A stretch of DNA of 64,000 nt from Candidatus Melainabacteria bacterium (GTDB taxonomy: Bacteria; Cyanobacteriota; Vampirovibrionia; Obscuribacterales; Obscuribacteraceae). The DNA lies in NCBI GenBank assembly GCA_003153555.1, contig PLZS01000115.1, positions 123,806 through 187,805 on the forward strand, given 5' to 3'. The notes below the pieces were generated by a model that had not been told where the DNA came from, did no database searches, and worked only from the letters and a program-made list of their open reading frames with translations. Both the position numbers and the translations under genes were made by a program. Below, one piece after another: positions 35,572-43,949 of the stretch (position 1 is its first letter; the number at the start of each line of letters is the position of its first letter).

Positions 35572-35697
35572 ATGACCGAAAATCAAAAAGAAAATGCCCA
35601 GAAGCAAGTGCAAAAGCGTTATCAATTAGAATTGCATCGTTATCAAAAACAGATTGAAAAAGTGAATAAAGTTCTGAGACGCGGCAAAGCGGAATAA
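35572..35697 (+). CDS. Small coiled-coil-like protein upstream of the ArgH-like gene (41 aa)
   Basis: ATG 35572 to TAA 35695-35697 encodes 41 residues rich in Lys, Gln and Glu (KQVQKRYQLELHRYQKQIEK), predicted as one amphipathic helix. AGGAAG lies about ten nt upstream. The ArgH-like gene starts 11 bp later, so the two are probably translated from one message. No family recognised. Confidence 0.5.
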   Translation: MTENQKENAQKQVQKRYQLELHRYQKQIEKVNKVLRRGKAE

Positions 35698-35708
35698 GAT
35701 CGAGGCTG

Positions 35709-37169
35709 ATGAGCACGCAAGGCAAACAAGTTCCTTCAGAGGCATCATCAGTCGATCCCGACGGCACGCTGAAACCGAGCTTTGATCAATTTCGCCGCTT
35801 CTGGCAGAGTCCAGAAGTTGAGCGAACTCTTTTGTGTGCAGACATCGAATCAAACATCGCGCATGTTCGTATGCTCGGTGAAACAAGCATCGTTGAAAAA
35901 CAAGTGTCGGCAGAAGTGGTAGCGGGGCTGGAGCAAATTCGTAAAGAAGTTGCATCAGGATTACCTGTTCTGCAGCATGACGATATCGACATCCATTCCG
36001 CCATCCATCGCCGCCTGCGCGACATTGTCGGCAATATGGCTAATGTAGTTCGGATTGCCAAATCGCATAACGATCAAATCGCTACCGATATTCGTTTGTG
36101 GCTGCGCGATGTGACTGTGGATATTTTTGAGCTCTTGATCCAAGTGCGCTACAAGCTTCTGCAGCTTGCCGAGCGCGACTTGGATGTCGTCATGCCCGGC
36201 TACACACATATGCAGCCAGCGGTGCCAATCCTACTTGCCCACTGGTGGTTAGCGAACGAAACACGAATGGGTCGAGATTTTTCTCGCCTCGTTGATTTCT
36301 ATAAACGCATGAATACTCTGCCACTGGGTGCCTGTCAATTAGCCGGCACCACGCAGCCTATTGATCGACAGTTGGTGGCGAAGTTTTTGGGATTTGATTC
36401 TGTAATGGAAAATAGTCTCGACGCGGTTTCTGATCGTGATTACTTGATTGAGTTTGCATCTGCTGCTTCAATAATCGGCGTTCACCTGTCGCAAATGAGT
36501 TCTGAACTTCTTCTCTGGTCTACTCAGGAATTTGCATTCGTGCGTTTGCCACGTTCTTTCGTTTTCCGCAGTCAAAGTATGCCGCAAAAACGAAATCCAG
36601 AATTGCTTGAAATTCTTCGCTCGCGGCCGAGTGTTTTAAACGGAAGACTGTCGCAGTTTTTGAATGAATTAAAAGGACTATCTGTTTCGTATTCGCAAGA
36701 TTTGCAGGAATGTCTGCCCGGTTTGCTTGACGTTGTTGAGAACGTAAAATTTATTTTGGAACTGACCGACGTGTTATTACCTGCTTTCAGATTTGATACC
36801 GTTCGCATGCAGAAGTTGGCGAATGCAGACATGACTAATGCCGGACACGCAATTGATTATTTGATCGAAAGGGATGTTCCTCCCGACAAAGCAATGAAGT
36901 ATGTGGATCAGATTTTGGATTATTGTCGCGAGCGCAACAAGGCTTTGCCAGATTTGACTCTGAACGAATGGATTCAATTCACCCCCGCTTTTAACGACGA
37001 TATTTACAACTACGTTTCTTTGGAAAATGCAGTCGATTCCCGCATTTCGTATGGTGGAACCGGTGGCGTTCAGGTTCAAGAATCGCTTCTGAGAGCTGTT
37101 GAGCGTTTGAACGTCGATAAGGCTTATATGGATTCACTAGCAGTTAAACGTCTTCATTGCCAGGGTTAG
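35709..37169 (+). CDS. Argininosuccinate lyase-like protein, catalytic serine missing
   Basis: A 486-residue member of the aspartase/fumarase/ArgH superfamily. The ArgH body is clear: DIHSAIHRRL, MPGYTHMQPA, LGACQLAGTTQPIDR, ENSLDAVSDRDYLIEF, and NELKGLSVSYSQDLQE. However, the signature loop normally GSSxMPxKxN reads RSQSMPQKRN (residues 287-296), so Gln289 replaces the catalytic Ser. The usual LHTxRSRNDQ reads VRIAKSHNDQ, losing the His, Thr and second Arg. It is therefore doubtful that it makes arginine from argininosuccinate; it may act on another substrate or be non-catalytic. No other arginine gene is nearby. Confidence 0.8.
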   Translation: MSTQGKQVPSEASSVDPDGTLKPSFDQFRRFWQSPEVERTLLCADIESNIAHVRMLGETSIVEKQVSAEVVAGLEQIRKEVASGLPVLQHDDIDIHSAIHRRLRDIVGNMANVVRIAKSHNDQIATDIRLWLRDVTVDIFELLIQVRYKLLQLAERDLDVVMPGYTHMQPAVPILLAHWWLANETRMGRDFSRLVDFYKRMNTLPLGACQLAGTTQPIDRQLVAKFLGFDSVMENSLDAVSDRDYLIEFASAASIIGVHLSQMSSELLLWSTQEFAFVRLPRSFVFRSQSMPQKRNPELLEILRSRPSVLNGRLSQFLNELKGLSVSYSQDLQECLPGLLDVVENVKFILELTDVLLPAFRFDTVRMQKLANADMTNAGHAIDYLIERDVPPDKAMKYVDQILDYCRERNKALPDLTLNEWIQFTPAFNDDIYNYVSLENAVDSRISYGGTGGVQVQESLLRAVERLNVDKAYMDSLAVKRLHCQG

Positions 37170-37328
37170 GAAGGTTTTTCCCTTATCAGTTCCTCAATAG
37201 AAGCGGCTTTTTATGAACGGATTGGCTGTTGAAAGGGTAGACTTTGGGGATTCTGGTCATCGATTGATCGTTTCCGGTGGCTCACAGTTAGTCACGAGTC
37301 GCAAGCTCGTCAATAAGGGAAAACTCGA

Positions 37329-38402
37329 ATGAAGGCAATGGTGCTGGCAGCAGGTGTTGGTTCTCGACTCGAACCGCTGACTACTCAAGTTCCGAAGCCA
37401 CTAGTTCCAGTCGCTAACACGCCGGTCATGGAACACCTACTGAAGTTGCTTGCGACGCACGGCTTTAACGATGTCTGCGCAAATCTGCACTACCTTCCTG
37501 AAAAATTGATTAAATATTTTGGAGACGGTTCCAAACTCGGAGTTGACCTTACCTTTAAGCATGAAGAGAAGCTCAGCGGTGACGCCGGTGGAGTTCGTTC
37601 ATGCCGCGAGTTTTTGAAAGATGGCACGTTCATCGTGATCATGGGCGACTTGATTACGGATACAGATCTGACTAACGTGATTAAACAGCATAAGGATAAG
37701 AAAGCGCTAGCCAGCATCGCTATAAAAGCGATGGATGACGTGAGCAGATTTGGTGTGGTGGTGACTGACGAGAATGGCTTCATTACAGGCTTTCAAGAAA
37801 AGCCGACGGCGCAAGAAGCATTGTCTAACTTTATTTCGACAGGGATCTATGTGCTGGAACCGGAAATTTTCGATCATATTCCGGCCACTGGTGAATATGG
37901 TTTCGGTCGTCAACTTTTTCCTTCGCTTGTGGCAAAGCACTTGCCAGTGCTCGGCATAAAAATAGAAGGCTATTGGTCAGATGTTGGCACCATTCAGCAG
38001 TATCGCGAGTCTAATTTTGACGCTTTATCCAGAAAAGTCAAAGTTGATTTAACCGGCACAAAACAAAAAACCGCTGATGCCACGATTTGGTTTGGAGATG
38101 GCAGCAGGCTAGACGATGGTGCAAATGTGAGCGGCTTGGCAATGTTTGGAAAAAACTGCAAGATTAAGTCTGGCACTACTCTTGGTGGCACAGTGGTTCT
38201 CGGCGATAACGTGATTATCGAATCTGGCGCGCACATTGTTGATTCGATTATTTGGTCTGGCAGTCACATCGGTGCGAATGCAGAGATTTTGAACAGCGTT
38301 ATTGGTTACGACTGCACAGTCAAAAGCGGTACGAAGCTAAGCGAGATCGCATCTGTTGAATGCGTGTCGGAAGCTATCTCCAACGCGATTGCTTCAATTT
38401 AA
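37329..38402 (+). CDS. Sugar-nucleotide pyrophosphorylase with left-handed beta-helix
   Basis: A 357-residue nucleotidyltransferase. The N-terminal domain (1-235) begins MKAMVLAAGVGSRLEPLT with the GxGxRLxPLT NTP loop and PKPLVPVANTPVMEH; YWSDVGTIQQY marks its end. The C-terminal part (about 250-357) has hexapeptide repeats (TTLGGTVVLGDNVIIESGAHI). This is the ManC/GlmU-like mannose-1-phosphate guanylyltransferase or glucose-1-phosphate nucleotidyltransferase layout; the exact sugar cannot be set. It likely feeds cell-surface polysaccharide or protein glycosylation. ATG 37329 follows AAGGG. The repeat element B starts just after its stop. Confidence 0.88.
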   Translation: MKAMVLAAGVGSRLEPLTTQVPKPLVPVANTPVMEHLLKLLATHGFNDVCANLHYLPEKLIKYFGDGSKLGVDLTFKHEEKLSGDAGGVRSCREFLKDGTFIVIMGDLITDTDLTNVIKQHKDKKALASIAIKAMDDVSRFGVVVTDENGFITGFQEKPTAQEALSNFISTGIYVLEPEIFDHIPATGEYGFGRQLFPSLVAKHLPVLGIKIEGYWSDVGTIQQYRESNFDALSRKVKVDLTGTKQKTADATIWFGDGSRLDDGANVSGLAMFGKNCKIKSGTTLGGTVVLGDNVIIESGAHIVDSIIWSGSHIGANAEILNSVIGYDCTVKSGTKLSEIASVECVSEAISNAIASI

Positions 38403-38404
38403 TT

Positions 38405-38505
38405 GAAATGAAAGCGCGGCTGTGTCCTGCGACATGGAGCGCGGGTCTCCAGACCCGCCTTGATTCGTGATTATGGGCGGCTGTGGACAGCCGCGCTTCC
38501 ATTTC
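38405..38505. repeat. GGAGCGC palindromic repeat element, copy B
   Basis: The core 38435-38496 matches copy A (29320-29387), with the same GCGGGTCT/AGACCCGC hairpin and GGACAGCCGCGC end. Around it is a longer inverted pair: GAAATG...GCGCGGCTG near 38405-38424 and its complement CAGCCGCGC...CATTTC ending at 38505. It begins 3 bp after the pyrophosphorylase stop, again right at a gene end. Confidence 0.75.
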
Positions 38506-38550
38506 GGGACACCTTAAAAGGGGATTCAACTCGTTATTCTTCGCTAGTAC

Positions 38551-38587
38551 TTTTAAAAAGGAAACGAGCCCACAAGAAGTGGGCTCG
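38551..38587 (-). terminator. Intrinsic terminator for the 68-aa gene
   Basis: A perfect 9-bp stem CGAGCCCAC/GTGGGCTCG (38565-38573 and 38579-38587) with a 5-nt loop is followed on the minus strand by TTTCCTTTTT. It lies 45 bp past the stop of the small minus-strand gene. Confidence 0.75.
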
Positions 38588-38632
38588 AAATCAAAGTTCA
38601 GTTGTAGGATCTTAGACTGCAAAGCAAATTGC

Positions 38633-38839
38633 TTACTTTGCGGCTACAGGTTCTTCCATCTGCGCTGCTTTCCAAATTTCCATCCACAGCCAGTAATGAA
38701 ACGGGTTGATGTTCGCCGCATTTTCTGGCTCGACGGGCTCAAGGAGAGACAGCCAAGTGTGGGGGTTAGGGAAGCGCTTTGCAAGACTGTAGCAATCCGC
38801 CATCCAGAGAACTTGTTCGGTTGTTTGCTGAGTACCCAT
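38633..38839 (-). CDS. Hypothetical small protein (68 aa)
   Basis: Starts at ATG 38837-38839, chosen because AGGGG lies eight nt upstream (another ATG two codons earlier is too close to it). The protein is rich in Trp and Glu (EQVLWMADCYSLAKRFPNPHTWLSLLEP, then FHYWLWMEIWKAAQ), predicted helical and soluble. A strong intrinsic terminator follows, supporting a real single-gene transcript. No family recognised. Confidence 0.6.
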   Translation of the reverse strand: MGTQQTTEQVLWMADCYSLAKRFPNPHTWLSLLEPVEPENAANINPFHYWLWMEIWKAAQMEEPVAAK

Positions 38840-39137
38840 TGCCATATCCCCTTAGAACCGTTAGTCGATGCCCGAATTCGTTGAAGGAATTCAATCAAGT
38901 CGGTAGACACAGGAATTAAATTATCGTTCCGGCACATTCCTGTATTACTGTAATACCCAAATCAAAGAGGTGCGAAACGAAAGTTTTTGGTCGAAAGAAT
39001 ACAAAAACATTGTTAAATGCCTGTTCAAAACTCGCTTTTATCAAGAAGCGTATATCCGAAATAGGGCCTATCCTTCGAAGTGATCACGGCTGGAGCGCAT
39101 TTATAGAGCCATCCGTTGACGCATCTATATTTATGCA
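38840..39137. other. Intergenic stretch between the 68-aa gene and repeat copy C
   Basis: No gene is supported on either strand here. The promoter of the small minus-strand gene should lie near its left end. A first partial GGAGCGCA motif (around 39092) precedes repeat copy C. Confidence 0.4.
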
Positions 39138-39247
39138 TGGAGCGCATCCATCTTGGATGCTCATAACCACATGAACCAAGTGGTCGCTTATGGCAATGAA
39201 GGCTTACTCCGCCAGTGATTCGAAGCACGCAAGATGCGTGCGCTCCA
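39138..39247. repeat. GGAGCGC palindromic repeat element, diverged copy C
   Basis: Perfect 8-bp ends TGGAGCGC (39138-39145) and GCGCTCCA (39240-39247). The left end runs into a GCATCCATCTTGGATGC palindrome and the right end is preceded by GCACGCAAGATGCGTGC, the same plan as copies A and B (end motif plus short hairpin on each side) but with different hairpin sequences. It ends 4 bp from the stop of the HIT gene. Confidence 0.55.
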
Positions 39248-39250
39248 CCG

Positions 39251-39616
39251 CTAGCCCGGTGGCCAATCCAGTTGTCGTCCACCAATGATGTGTATGTGCA
39301 GATGATCTACTGTCTGCCCACCATCATCGCCTGTATTAATAATGGTGCGAAACCCCTTGTCGAGTTTTTCGGATCGCGCTATTTCTCCGACTTTCATAAA
39401 AAGGCTTCCAAGAGTTTCGGCATCTCTAGCCTGCGTTATATTGGCAATATGATTTTTGGGCAGAATCAGTATATGTGTGGGTGCTTGTGGATTAACATCT
39501 CTAATTGCGATGTACGTCCCATCCTCACTGACGATATTTGAAGGGATTTGACGATCGATGATTTTGCAAAAAATGCAATTACCATCGCGAACAGCAATTT
39601 CTTTTGATGGATCCAT
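39251..39616 (-). CDS. HIT family protein (HinT-type purine nucleoside phosphoramidase)
   Basis: A 121-residue histidine triad protein. CIFCKIIDRQIPSN at the N-terminus and the triad HLHIHII near the C-terminus are intact; HILILPKNHI is the conserved middle. It hydrolyses AMP-linked phosphoramidates such as AMP-lysine. ATG 39614-39616 has GGTGAT eight nt upstream; the frame runs ten codons further with no better site. Monocistronic, bounded by repeat copy C at its 3' end and divergent from the cyclase gene. Confidence 0.93.
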   Translation of the reverse strand: MDPSKEIAVRDGNCIFCKIIDRQIPSNIVSEDGTYIAIRDVNPQAPTHILILPKNHIANITQARDAETLGSLFMKVGEIARSEKLDKGFRTIINTGDDGGQTVDHLHIHIIGGRQLDWPPG

Positions 39617-39736
39617 ATTTGATATCACCCGTAGGAATGTGAGCAAAAAACTTCTATCCTTAGAAGTTTATGGTAAGAAGGGTACACCTGTCGGATATCC
39701 AAACTAAATTGATGATGATCTTAAAGGAGACAATCG

Positions 39737-41428
39737 ATGACAAATGATGGCAACCTATTGCCACGCTACATCATGATGCAAAAGGCGCTCCTTTCGTCTT
39801 TGCGGCTTAAGGATGTTTTGGATGCTGCTGTTTTGCAGTTTGCCGATCTGGCTGGTGGGGCCAAGGTAGCGATCTTCCTATCGGATAATGAAAGTCTAGC
39901 TTTGAAGCTGATGGCAGCCAAAGGCTATTCTGATGCCACGCTGGAACAGATAAAGGTATTGCCATTTTCGGCCGAAAGCTTGCTCAAGTATGTTGTTCAG
40001 AAGCGCACCCCGGTTAGCGCCAACAATCCGCAAACCGCACCTGACGTCAGTGCTTCGATCATGCGGCGGGAACAGAGCAGCGGTCAAATCGCGTTGCCTT
40101 TGATTTCATCAAACCTTCTTGTCGGTGCGGTCTTGCTGGAGGTTAACAACGTCGCCTACTTGAACTACGCCGATTTCCTCAAGGAAGTGGCGGACGTAAC
40201 CGCTCTCACCATCGCCAATTCGATTTTGTTTGGTCGCAGCGAGTACGAGCGCGAGCGCTTGAGCACTCTATACAAAACCTCATGCGCTCTTAGTTCAAGC
40301 GTTTTGCAAGCCACGGAAGTCTTGCAGATTGCCGCGGACACAGCCTTGATTTTGGGTAACACACCGAACTGCGCCATCTTGCTTTTTGACCAGGGCAGCG
40401 GCATCTTCATTCTGGCTGCTTTCAAGGGTCTAGACGGGTCAAGCTTAAGAGATTTCGATATGAGTGTGCGAGAAACCATCGCCGGTAGTTGCATGCGCTC
40501 AGGACGCACCGAGTATATAGGTGATGGCAATCGAGAACCGTACGGTTTGCCTCGTGCCACAGGCGGGGCGCCATTCGCCTCTGTTGCCGCTTTGCCAATG
40601 ATCCATAGTGGGCAACCAATTGGCGTTATAGAGGTCTTCTCGACTGAAAGTCGCGCTTTCCACCGCGAGCAACTCGAGCTCCTGGAATCGCTGACAAGCC
40701 AGGTCACAACTGCTTTGAACGTCGCTTTCACGCACGAGTCGGCTGCTGCCCAATCTATTCAAGACGCACACACAGGCTTGTATAACCGGCTTCACTTTGA
40801 AGATTCGTTGGTTAAGGAAATCGAGCGATCCGGTCGTCACAAGCATGAGCTGTCGCTTTTGCTTATCGACATGGATCACCTTGGTCAGATTAATGAGCAT
40901 TTGGGACAGGACAAAGGCGATGATGCAATCAAGAACTCAGCCCGATTGCTTAAAAGTGCCTTGCGCGACATCGACATTCCATGCCGTTTTGGCGGAGAAG
41001 AGTTCGCCATTATCCTGCCTGAGACTTCCCCAATCAGCGCCGGTGAAGTCGCGGAGCGCTTGCGCCAAAAGATTCGCGCCGAACCATCGCCTGGCGTTGG
41101 CACTGTGACGGTCTCTATCGGAGTGGCAAATTATCCAGGCAACGCCGAGGATGCCGAGTCACTCCTGAAAGCCGCTGAGCAAGCCCTCGATATAGCGAAA
41201 TATGAAGGACGCGATCGCGTCGTGCAGGCGCAGACGGGTCAGCAAGCAATGAGTGGACCTATATCGTGGCAGGACCTGGCTAAGCAAGCGAAACTGGCGG
41301 TGATCAACGAACGCCAATCCAGCCTCAACAGTCGGCTCACAGTTGCACCTGAATACGCCTCCTGGATGACCAAGACGCCGGGGCTTGTAAAGAAAAAGGG
41401 TGACACTAACACGTCTCCTAAAGACTAG
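39737..41428 (+). CDS. GAF-GAF-GGDEF diguanylate cyclase
   Basis: A 563-residue cytosolic protein with two GAF sensor domains (about 20-150 and 170-320) and a GGDEF domain (about 330-490). The active-site loop is GGEEF at 419-423, and the inhibitory I-site RDID (410-413) lies five residues before it, so the enzyme should make cyclic di-GMP and be product-inhibited. TGLYNRLHFE and DMDHLGQINE are the usual flanking motifs. The last ~65 residues form a Lys/Gln-rich tail of unknown role. ATG 39737 has AAGGAG upstream. Signal sensed is unknown. Confidence 0.92.
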   Translation: MTNDGNLLPRYIMMQKALLSSLRLKDVLDAAVLQFADLAGGAKVAIFLSDNESLALKLMAAKGYSDATLEQIKVLPFSAESLLKYVVQKRTPVSANNPQTAPDVSASIMRREQSSGQIALPLISSNLLVGAVLLEVNNVAYLNYADFLKEVADVTALTIANSILFGRSEYERERLSTLYKTSCALSSSVLQATEVLQIAADTALILGNTPNCAILLFDQGSGIFILAAFKGLDGSSLRDFDMSVRETIAGSCMRSGRTEYIGDGNREPYGLPRATGGAPFASVAALPMIHSGQPIGVIEVFSTESRAFHREQLELLESLTSQVTTALNVAFTHESAAAQSIQDAHTGLYNRLHFEDSLVKEIERSGRHKHELSLLLIDMDHLGQINEHLGQDKGDDAIKNSARLLKSALRDIDIPCRFGGEEFAIILPETSPISAGEVAERLRQKIRAEPSPGVGTVTVSIGVANYPGNAEDAESLLKAAEQALDIAKYEGRDRVVQAQTGQQAMSGPISWQDLAKQAKLAVINERQSSLNSRLTVAPEYASWMTKTPGLVKKKGDTNTSPKD

Positions 41429-41644
41429 CTGCAAAGCGAATTGCGACCGCCGCGATCATTAAGAAAAAGCGCAAAACGGGCTGACAACACAATTCCGTAT
41501 ATACACTTTTATCAGTGAGAGATGTCCCGCGAGTCCCTGGATTCGGCTGTGTGATACGCCAAGTAGCTTTGCTGCAGAGGCTATCCTATCGGACAACTCC
41601 CTTGTATCAATTCTCTGTGTATATTCTGTAGGAGGGATAGACCA

Positions 41645-41956
41645 TTGGCTACTGCATCTGCGATGAAACTCCAGTTGAAACCATTGGCTGACCGTGTCGT
41701 GGTCAAAAAGCTCGAAGCTGAAGAAAAAACTGCTGGCGGAATTGTTCTGCCCGATACGGCTAAAGAAAAGCCCCAACAAGGCGAAGTCCTTGCTGCCGGC
41801 CCTGGCAAATTGAATGAAAAAGGAACTCGTGAGCCTATGGAAGTCAAAGTAGGCGACAAAGTTCTTTTTGCAAAGTACTCCGGTACTGAAGTAAAAATCG
41901 AAGGCGTCGACTATCTAATTCTGTCTGAGCGCGACATTCTTGCAATCGTCGGCTAA
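41645..41956 (+). CDS. groES: Co-chaperonin GroES
   Basis: A 10-kDa co-chaperonin that caps GroEL. LKPLADRVVVKKLEAEEKTAGGIVLPDTAKEKP includes the mobile loop; VGDKVLFAKYSGTEVKIEG is the core. TTG at 41645 has AGGAGGG upstream at good spacing and gives 103 residues; ATG 41663 would give the usual family start but lacks a site. No CIRCE operator (TTAGCACTC-N9-GAGTGCTAA) is seen in the 216 bp upstream, so HrcA control is not evident. groEL follows after 62 bp. Confidence 0.96.
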   Translation: MATASAMKLQLKPLADRVVVKKLEAEEKTAGGIVLPDTAKEKPQQGEVLAAGPGKLNEKGTREPMEVKVGDKVLFAKYSGTEVKIEGVDYLILSERDILAIVG

Positions 41957-42018
41957 ATCTCCCCAACTCAGCAGCGCACTTAGCGCTGCTGACTTTATTT
42001 CATAAGGAATAAACTTCA

Positions 42019-43647
42019 ATGGCAAAACAAATTGTCTACACCGAACATGCACGTCGCGCTCTAGAGCGTGGTGTTGATCAAGTAGCAAACACAGTCAAGA
42101 TCACACTAGGACCTGCTGGTCGTAACGTAGTTCTTGAAAAGAAATTTGGTTCACCCCAAATCATCAACGACGGCGTCACTATCGCTAAAGAAATCGAACT
42201 CGAAGATCACCTCGAAAATGCTGGCGCTCAATTAATCCGCGAAGTCTGTGTCAAGACTAATGACTACGCTGGAGACGGCACCACAACAGCTGCAGTTCTA
42301 GCTCAAGCTATGATCAAAGAAGGCTTGCGCAACGTAGCTGCCGGAGCTAACCCAATGGTTCTCCGTCGTGGCATCAACAAAGCTGTTGAAGCTGCTTGCA
42401 CCGAAATCAAAGCTTTGGCTAAACCAGTTGAAGCTAAGACTGAAATCACTCAAGTTGCCACCATCTCCGCCGGCAACGACGAAGAAATCGGCAAAATCAT
42501 TGCTGATGCCATGGAAAAAGTGGGCAAAGACGGCGTAATCACCGTTGAAGAATCCAAATCACTCAGCACTGAACTCGAAGTAGTTGAAGGAATGCAATTC
42601 GACAAAGGATTCGTTTCCGCTTACTTCGTTACCGATCCTGAGCGCATGGAAGCAGTTCTCGATGAGCCATTCATCCTCTGCGTAGACAAGAAAGTAAACT
42701 TGCTTGCTGACCTAGTTCCAGTTTTGGAAAAGGTTGCTCGTTCAGGTCGTCCTTTCCTTCTAATTGCTGAAGATGTAGAAGGCGAAGCTCTCGCCACCCT
42801 CGTAGTCAACAACCTCCGTAAGGTTCTTCCTTGCTGTGCTGTTAAGGCTCCTGGATTCGGCGATCGTCGCAAAGAAATGCTCAAAGACATCGCAATCTTG
42901 ACCGGCGGTCAAGTTGTATCTGAAGAAGCTGGCAACAAGCTCGAAAACGTAACAATCGACGTTCTCGGTAAAGCTCGCCAAGTTCGCATCAACAAAGACA
43001 AAACAACAATCGTAGCTGGCAAAGAAAGCCATGATGAAGTAGCAAAGAGAATTGCTGTCATCAAGCGCCAGATCGAAGAATCTGATTCAGAATTCGACAA
43101 AGAGAAGCTCCAAGAGCGCCTCGCTAAGTTGTCTGGTGGAGTTGCCGTAATCAAAGTCGGCGCTGCTACTGAAACAGAATTGAAAGATCGCAAGCTTCGT
43201 TTTGAAGATGCTTTGAACGCAACTCGCGCAGCAGTCGAAGAAGGATACGTTCCTGGCGGCGGCACTACCTTCTTGTTCATCAGCAAGAAGCTCGAGAAGC
43301 TCAAAGAAGCACTTCACGGCGACGAAAAGACTGGATTCGAAATCGTAATCAAGTCCTTCGAAGCTCCTGTTCGCCAAATCGCTGACAATGCCGGTCTTCC
43401 TGGTGAAGTCGTTGTTGAACGCGTGAAAGAGCAGAAAGAAGGCTTTGGCTTCAATGCTATGACCTTCGAATATGTGGACATGGCTAAGGCTGGTATCATC
43501 GATCCAGCTAAGGTTGAGCGTTGCGCTCTTCAGAACGCAGCTTCAATCGCTGGTATGTTCTTAACCACCGAAGCTCTCGTGGTTGAACTCCCGGAAGAAA
43601 AGAAATCCATGGGCATGCCTCAAGGCGCCGGAATGGGTGATTTCTAA
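42019..43647 (+). CDS. groEL: Chaperonin GroEL
   Basis: A 542-residue 60-kDa chaperonin. It shows VKITLGPAGRNVVLEKKFG, GDGTTTAAVLAQAM, the KVGKDGVITVEES block, and the C-terminal EEGYVPGGGTTF. The tail ends MGMPQGAGMGDF, shorter than a classic GGM repeat. Codon use here is more uniform (many GAA, AAG, CTC) than in neighbours, as expected for a highly expressed gene. It is downstream of groES in a two-gene operon closed by a strong terminator. Confidence 0.98.
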   Translation: MAKQIVYTEHARRALERGVDQVANTVKITLGPAGRNVVLEKKFGSPQIINDGVTIAKEIELEDHLENAGAQLIREVCVKTNDYAGDGTTTAAVLAQAMIKEGLRNVAAGANPMVLRRGINKAVEAACTEIKALAKPVEAKTEITQVATISAGNDEEIGKIIADAMEKVGKDGVITVEESKSLSTELEVVEGMQFDKGFVSAYFVTDPERMEAVLDEPFILCVDKKVNLLADLVPVLEKVARSGRPFLLIAEDVEGEALATLVVNNLRKVLPCCAVKAPGFGDRRKEMLKDIAILTGGQVVSEEAGNKLENVTIDVLGKARQVRINKDKTTIVAGKESHDEVAKRIAVIKRQIEESDSEFDKEKLQERLAKLSGGVAVIKVGAATETELKDRKLRFEDALNATRAAVEEGYVPGGGTTFLFISKKLEKLKEALHGDEKTGFEIVIKSFEAPVRQIADNAGLPGEVVVERVKEQKEGFGFNAMTFEYVDMAKAGIIDPAKVERCALQNAASIAGMFLTTEALVVELPEEKKSMGMPQGAGMGDF

Positions 43648-43675
43648 ACTATCCTGGGATAAGTAGAAAGAATTG

Positions 43676-43706
43676 TCGGGGGCCTTCGGGTCCCCGATTT
43701 TTTTTT
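43676..43706 (+). terminator. Intrinsic terminator of groESL
   Basis: TCGGGG (43676-43681) pairs with CCCCGA (43692-43697) and is followed by nine T, about 28 bp after the groEL stop. Confidence 0.9.
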
Positions 43707-43739
43707 GCTAAGCGCGCGCAAGTAGCTAACGTCCTAACC

Positions 43740-43877
43740 CGGGAGCGCCGGCATCCTTGCCGGCATCTAGTTCTAACCGAATGAAGTAGGCTTAGGAGCG
43801 ACTCCAGTCCCGCCCATAACCACTTGAAGGTCCGATACACGAAGGTCTTGCACACCAGGTCCGATACACCCAGGTCC
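43740..43877. repeat. GGAGCG-type repeat, diverged copy D, plus AGGTCCGATACAC direct repeats
   Basis: GGGAGCGCCGGCATCCTTGC leads into a GCCGGC palindrome, then GGAGCGACTCCAGTCCCGCC resembles the left end of copies A and B, followed by CATAACCAC as in copy C. To the right, AGGTCCGATACAC occurs at 43828-43840 and 43857-43869 (29 bp apart), each followed by another AGGTC. The 302 bp between groEL and the next gene hold only the terminator and these repeats. Confidence 0.5.
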
Positions 43878-43949
43878 GGTAAACATTCGACCTCGCTACA
43901 ATGAGTCCATCAGGTATGATCTGAACAACTGCTCTCAAGTGCCAAGATC

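Noticed and set aside
38644..38937. 97-codon minus-strand frame overlapping the 68-aa gene
   Set aside because: The alternative frame has a clear ribosome site, better composition and a terminator.
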